From Streptomyces sp. NRRL B-3428 (GTDB lineage: Bacteria; Actinomycetota; Actinomycetes; Streptomycetales; Streptomycetaceae), in the NCBI GenBank assembly GCA_000721375.1, contig JOGW01000004.1:361504-425503 (forward strand): a DNA stretch of 64,000 nt, written 5' to 3'. This document shows positions 60,831 through 64,000 of this stretch, in pieces. Position 1 is the stretch's first letter; the number at the start of each line of letters is the position of its first letter. A program made the translations under genes and the position numbers. Below the pieces are notes generated by a model. The model was not told where the DNA came from and ran no database searches. It saw only the letters and a program-made list of their open reading frames with translations.

Positions 60831-61532
60831 TCAGGCCGCCTGACGCGCCTTGCGGTACAGCACGGCGCCCGCGAGGAGCAGACCCGCGCTCATCGGCACA
60901 GCCATGCCGATCGGCGTCTCCGAGCCGGTCCGGGCGAGCTCGTCGGAACCCGTGGGCGGGGTGACGGTGTGCGTCTCCGGCTCATTGGGCTTCGAGGGCT
61001 TGTCAGGAGTGTCCGGGGTGTCCGGCTTACCGGGCTTTCCGGGCTCCTCGGGCTTGGTGGGCGGCTTCTCGTTGCTCGGCGGCTTCTGCGGGCCCGACTC
61101 GTTGGTGCAGTCGTTGCCCTCGGTGCCGTTGCCGAGCCCGCCGATGGTGACGCTGTTCCCGCAGGCGTTCACGGGAACGTCGATCGGCAGCTGGATCAGG
61201 TTGCCCGAGCCGACGCCCGGGGAGTCCTTCGCCGAGCCCTCGGCGGTGGCGCCGCCACCGTTGTGGCTGTTGCCGCCCTTGCCGCCGTCCGAGACGTTGG
61301 CGCAGCTGTTGCCCGCCGCCGGGTTGAGCAGTCCGACGACGTTGACCGTGTTCCCGCAGAGGTTCACGGGGATGTGGATCGGCAGCTGGACGGTGTTGCC
61401 CGCCAGCACGCCCGGGGAGTCGGCGGTCTTGCCGTCGGCTCCCGAGTCGGCGAACGCGGTGCCGCCCGTGACGGCGAGCACGCCGCTCGCGGCCGCCACG
61501 GTGATCAGGCCTTTGCGCGTGACCTGTCGCAT
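60831..61532 (-). CDS. chpC: Long chaplin with two chaplin domains and sortase signal (ChpC-type)
   Basis: Chaplins are secreted amyloid-forming proteins that coat aerial hyphae. This 233-residue protein has a signal peptide (to about residue 28, GGTAFA). Two chaplin domains follow: VNLCGNTVNVVGLLNPAAGN (Cys59, Cys77) and VNACGNSVTIGGLGNGTEGN (Cys124, Cys142). A Pro/Glu/Lys-rich wall-spanning linker precedes the sortase motif LARTG (199-203), a membrane helix and a basic tail. The LAxTG motif is the Streptomyces SrtE type that anchors long chaplins to peptidoglycan. The position beside the short chaplin chpH matches the chpC-chpH pair of S. coelicolor. Confidence 0.93.
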   Translation of the reverse strand: MRQVTRKGLITVAAASGVLAVTGGTAFADSGADGKTADSPGVLAGNTVQLPIHIPVNLCGNTVNVVGLLNPAAGNSCANVSDGGKGGNSHNGGGATAEGSAKDSPGVGSGNLIQLPIDVPVNACGNSVTIGGLGNGTEGNDCTNESGPQKPPSNEKPPTKPEEPGKPGKPDTPDTPDKPSKPNEPETHTVTPPTGSDELARTGSETPIGMAVPMSAGLLLAGAVLYRKARQAA

Positions 61533-61675
61533 AGGTTCTTCCCTGCCTTTGACCTACTGGTAGTGCGCAACCGCTCCCTTGTGCGGGTGCGCATAGATGT
61601 CAGACAGCCCCGGAGCGCATGGCACGCACTCCGGGGCCGACGGACTCAGACCCTCTTGGGGTGAGGCACTACGTC

Positions 61676-61909
61676 TCAGACGTTGGTGCAGGTGTTGCCG
61701 AAGGCGGGGTTCAGGAGCCCGATCACGGAAACGGTGTTGCCACACGCGTTCACCGGGATGTGGACCGGGACCTGAACAACGTTGCCCGAGAGCACGCCGG
61801 GAGACTTCACAGCGGCACCCTGGGCACCGGAGTCAGCAGCAGCGATGCCCGCACCCGCGAGAACGATGCCACCGGTGGCAGCCACAACAGCGGCGACCTT
61901 CTTGATCAT
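61676..61909 (-). CDS. chpH: Short chaplin ChpH
   Basis: A 77-residue chaplin: signal peptide MIKKVAAVVAATGGIVLAGA to GIAAA, then one chaplin domain SPGVLSGNVVQVPVHIPVNA-CGNTVSVIGLLNPAFGNTC with Cys56 and Cys74 that form the disulfide. It lacks a wall anchor, so it is released and polymerises at the air-water interface. The ATG at 61909 has GAGGAGG upstream. In its leader lies a perfect 9-bp dyad (61928-61952). It is separated from chpC by 143 bases and is probably transcribed independently. Confidence 0.96.
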   Translation of the reverse strand: MIKKVAAVVAATGGIVLAGAGIAAADSGAQGAAVKSPGVLSGNVVQVPVHIPVNACGNTVSVIGLLNPAFGNTCTNV

Positions 61910-61927
61910 TATTCCTCCTCGTTGACA

Positions 61928-61952
61928 ATGCAGTCCCAGCCGCGGACTGCAT
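61928..61952. promoter_or_regulatory. Perfect dyad in the chpH leader
   Basis: ATGCAGTCC (61928-61936) and GGACTGCAT (61944-61952) are perfect 9-bp arms with a 7-base spacer. They lie 19-43 bases before the chpH start, either as an operator or as an mRNA hairpin. The AT-richer stretch at 61970-62040 further upstream is the likely promoter. Confidence 0.55.
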
Positions 61953-62069
61953 CACCTGTAACGAGGAGGGAGTAATCGGGCTACGAGCCTATGGTCGCTT
62001 TCACTCTTTTCAGTCAACTACGCACGTGCGGCCGATTATTGGGATCAACAGCCTCACGCGCCACAAGAC

Positions 62070-63422
62070 TCAGGACGCGTCGATGAAGCGGTCGAGGACT
62101 CGCACGCCGAACTTGAGCCCCTCGGTCGGCACCCGCTCGTCCACGCCGTGGAACATGCCCGCGAAGTCCAGCTCGGGCGGCAGCTGCAGCGGGGCGAAGC
62201 CGAAGCAGCGGATGCCGAGATCGTCGAAGGACTTGGCGTCGGTGCCGCCGGAGAGCATGTACGGCACGGCGCGCGCGATCGGGTCCTCGGCCTTCAGGGC
62301 CACCTGCATGGCGTCCACGAGCTTGCCGTCGAAGTCCGTCTCCAGGGCCTTGTCGCCGTGCACGTCCTCGCGCTGCACGCGCGGGCCGAGGATCCGGTCG
62401 AGGTCGGCGAGGAACTCCTCCTCGTAACCCGGCAGGAAGCGCCCGTCGACATGGGCGGTGGCCTGCCCGGGGATGACGTTGACCTTGTAGCCGGCGCCGA
62501 GCATGGTCGGGGCGGCGGAGTTGCGCAGGGTCGCGCCGACCATCTTGGCGATACCGCCGAGCTTGACGAGGGTCTCGTCCATGTTCTCGGGGTCGAGCTC
62601 GGTGCCGAGCGCGTCGGACAGTTCATCGAGGAACGACCGTACGGTCTTGGTCACGCGCACCGGCCACTCGTGCCGGCCGAGCCGGCCGACGGCCTCGCAC
62701 AGCTCGGTGATCGCGTTGTCCTTGTTCGTCATCGAGCCGTGCCCGGCGGTGCCGTCCACGGTGAGCCGCATCCAGTGCATGCCCTTCTGGGCGGTCTCCA
62801 CCAGATACAGCCGCAGCTTCTCGTTGACCGTGAAGGAGAAGCCGCCGACCTCGCCGATCGCCTCCGTGACGCCCTCGAACAGACCCGGGTGCTTGTCGAC
62901 CAGGTGCCGGGCGCCGTACGTGCCGCCGGCCTCCTCGTCGGCGAGGAAGGCGAGCACGATGTCGCGCGGGGGCTTGCGGCCGCTGCGCATCCGGTCGCGT
63001 ACGACCGCGAGGGTCATCGCGTCCATGTCCTTCATGTCCACGGCGCCGCGGCCCCAGACGCACCCGTCGGCGACCTCGCCGGAGAAGGGGTGGTGGGTCC
63101 AGTCCTGTGCGTTGGCCGGGACGACGTCGGTGTGGCCGTGGATGAGAAGCGCCGGGCGCGAGGGGTCCTCGCCCTCGATCCGGGCGACCGTGGAGGCGCG
63201 GCCCGGGTGGGACTCGAAGATCTGCGGCTCGAGGCCGACCTCCGCGAGCTTCTCGGCGATGTACTCCGCGGCCTTGCGCTCGCCCGGACCCGAGTGGTCC
63301 CCGTAGTTGCTGGTGTCGATCCGGATCAGGTCGCGGCAGAGGTCGACGACCTCGTCCTCACCGGCGACGTGTTTCCGGCCGTGCCGATCATTACCCTGCC
63401 CGTTCCTGCCCGCCTCGCTCAC
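62070..63422 (-). CDS. M20-family metallopeptidase (dipeptidase/deacylase type)
   Basis: A 450-residue cytoplasmic M20 zinc enzyme. Metal and catalytic motifs are HGHTDVVPAN, GRGAVDMKD and ADEEAGGTYG, with the dimerisation domain KGMHWMRLTVDGTAGHGSMT and the C-terminal SGGTDAKSFDDLGIRCFGFA. Its length and blocks resemble the peptidase/acetylornithine-deacetylase-like M20A subgroup. The GTG at 63422 (VSEAGRNG) has GAGGAA 7 bases upstream; longer open frames lack support. The substrate is unknown. Confidence 0.93.
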   Translation of the reverse strand: MSEAGRNGQGNDRHGRKHVAGEDEVVDLCRDLIRIDTSNYGDHSGPGERKAAEYIAEKLAEVGLEPQIFESHPGRASTVARIEGEDPSRPALLIHGHTDVVPANAQDWTHHPFSGEVADGCVWGRGAVDMKDMDAMTLAVVRDRMRSGRKPPRDIVLAFLADEEAGGTYGARHLVDKHPGLFEGVTEAIGEVGGFSFTVNEKLRLYLVETAQKGMHWMRLTVDGTAGHGSMTNKDNAITELCEAVGRLGRHEWPVRVTKTVRSFLDELSDALGTELDPENMDETLVKLGGIAKMVGATLRNSAAPTMLGAGYKVNVIPGQATAHVDGRFLPGYEEEFLADLDRILGPRVQREDVHGDKALETDFDGKLVDAMQVALKAEDPIARAVPYMLSGGTDAKSFDDLGIRCFGFAPLQLPPELDFAGMFHGVDERVPTEGLKFGVRVLDRFIDAS

Positions 63423-63611
63423 GCCGAGTTCCTCTCGCAGTCGCTGTCGCTGGTCTCCGCCATCCTCCCGCGTCACGGCCCGGGACCCAAGGCCGGGCCC
63501 GCCTCGACATGCGCCGTTCACGTCCGGTGACCTGCGGCGGGGGGTGTGATCGAGGACCCCCGAATGTTTGCTATGGTTTTCCACGTCGCCGCGGGAAACC
63601 GCGGGTCACCG

Positions 63612-63696
63612 GTCCGGGTGGCGGAATGGCAGACGCGCTAGCTTGAGGTGCTAGTGCCCTTTATCGGGCGTGGGGGTTCAAGTCCCCCCTCGGACA
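63612..63696 (+). tRNA. tRNA-Leu (anticodon GAG)
   Basis: A class II tRNA with acceptor stem GTCCGGG / CTCGGAC (one G-U), anticodon stem CTAGC / GCTAG and anticodon GAG at 63645-63647. A long variable arm GCCC..GGGC marks it as leucine-type, and the T arm is GGGGG-TTCAAGT-CCCCC. The 3' CCA is not encoded. It reads CUC and CUU codons. Confidence 0.97.
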
Positions 63697-63713
63697 CTCA
63701 GTTACACACATAG

Positions 63714-63745
63714 CGGGCTGTGACCATCGGTCACAGCCCGTTTTT
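63714..63745 (+). terminator. Rho-independent terminator of tRNA-Leu
   Basis: CGGGCTGTGACC / GGTCACAGCCCG, a perfect 12-bp stem with ATC loop, followed by TTTTT. It ends the tRNA transcript. Confidence 0.95.
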
Positions 63746-63866
63746 GCATGTCGTACATCGGCCGCCGGCCGCGGTCCGCGTACAGCGGCGCTGTACGCGC
63801 CGGTTCGGCGGCCTGGATGCGGTCGGCAAGGTCGCCCACTGGCATGCCCTGGTGCGGAGTTGGATC

Positions 63867-63910
63867 GGCGAGGCTTGTCCCCCGGCCCGGCGAGGCTTGT
63901 CCCCCGGCCC
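63867..63910. repeat. 22-bp tandem repeat near the right end
   Basis: Two exact copies beginning GGCGAGGCTTGTCCCCCGGC lie at 63867-63888 and 63889-63910, followed by a few bases of a third. They lie in a 220-base stretch with no supported gene between the tRNA terminator and the adapter. Confidence 0.8.
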
Positions 63911-63966
63911 GGCGGGGCGAACCCCTTGGTGTTGGCCGACATGCCCGGCAATACTGAGCTCAGAGG

Positions 63967-64000
63967 CTGTCTCTTATACACATCTGACGCTGCCGACGAG
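63967..64000. other. Nextera transposase adapter (non-genomic)
   Basis: CTGTCTCTTATACACATCT at 63967-63985 is the reverse complement of the 19-base Tn5 mosaic end used in library preparation. The next 14 bases complete the standard Nextera read-1 adapter, reverse complemented. Genomic sequence ends at about 63966. The minus-strand MYKRQ start at 63981 is the well-known artefact of this adapter. Confidence 0.98.

Noticed and set aside
63661..63981. Minus-strand open frame of 106 codons starting MYKRQ and ending RGDLNPHAR
   Set aside because: Its start lies in the adapter, and its end is antisense to tRNA-Leu; the RGDLNPHA end is a well-known false ORF over tRNA genes.
1..64000. CRISPR arrays, insertion sequences or prophage
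   Set aside because: No array of spaced repeats and no transposase or integrase motifs were seen; the short tandem repeats listed lack spacers.

Overview
The window is a high-GC actinobacterial chromosome segment, almost certainly Streptomyces. Two chaplin genes, a pupylation-proteasome cluster, a glycerol (gyl) operon with its GylR-type regulator, mycothiol ligase MshC, frequent GTG/TTG starts and GC-rich third codon positions all point there. Gene order agrees with what I recall of the Streptomyces coelicolor SCO1632-SCO1676 core region. That comparison is from memory and was not searched.

Layout. 1-2.0 kb: twin-arginine translocase genes tatC (cut by the left edge) and tatA, then two small proteins. 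2.1-15.8 kb: the Pup-proteasome locus. It holds the WYL regulators pafC/pafB, two FKBP prolyl isomerases, Pup ligase pafA, an MFS transporter with a divergent LacI-type regulator, prcA/prcB, an endonuclease VII-like gene wedged between prcB and pup, then pup, dop and the ring ATPase arc/mpa. 16-25 kb: a ferredoxin, a membrane-anchored protein, TrmI tRNA methyltransferase, a site-2-type protease, a RecB-like Fe-S nuclease, a NarL-type response regulator and two tandem family-5 substrate-binding lipoproteins without a permease. 25.6-30 kb: a HAD phosphatase and cobalamin-dependent methionine synthase. 30.2-35.4 kb: gylR-glpF-glpK-glpD for glycerol uptake and oxidation. 35.6-41.3 kb: a FadR-type regulator converging on an operon of fuconate-dehydratase-like enolase, sugar-binding lipoprotein, ATPase and permease, for a fucose-like sugar or sugar acid. 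41.6-49.5 kb: a PAC2 protein, then what looks like an accessory block: a Tat-secreted SMP-30-like protein, a cytoplasmic subtilisin-like protease, a glutamine-rich protein and a secreted GH31 glycosidase. 49.6-60.7 kb: mshC with its conserved neighbours, CorA, a ferritin-like protein, an F420-type oxidoreductase, an aldo/keto reductase coupled to a degenerate RecD-like protein, and two small conserved proteins. 60.8-63.7 kb: chaplins chpC and chpH, an M20 peptidase and tRNA-Leu(GAG).

The genes work together in a few modules. Pup is attached to proteins by PafA and removed by Dop; tagged proteins are unfolded by ARC and degraded by the PrcAB 20S core. GlpF-GlpK-GlpD convert glycerol to dihydroxyacetone phosphate under GylR. 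Several intergenic dyads look like operators: MFS/LacI, the arc leader, the fuconate operon and the chpH leader.

The most interesting unexplained feature is the protease/Gln-rich pair at 43.9-46.4 kb. The two adjacent proteins end in the same roughly 67-residue C-terminal domain, and one carries a prion-like Q-rich N-terminus. The last 34 bases (63967-64000) are not genomic: they are the Nextera transposase adapter, so the real sequence ends at about 63966.
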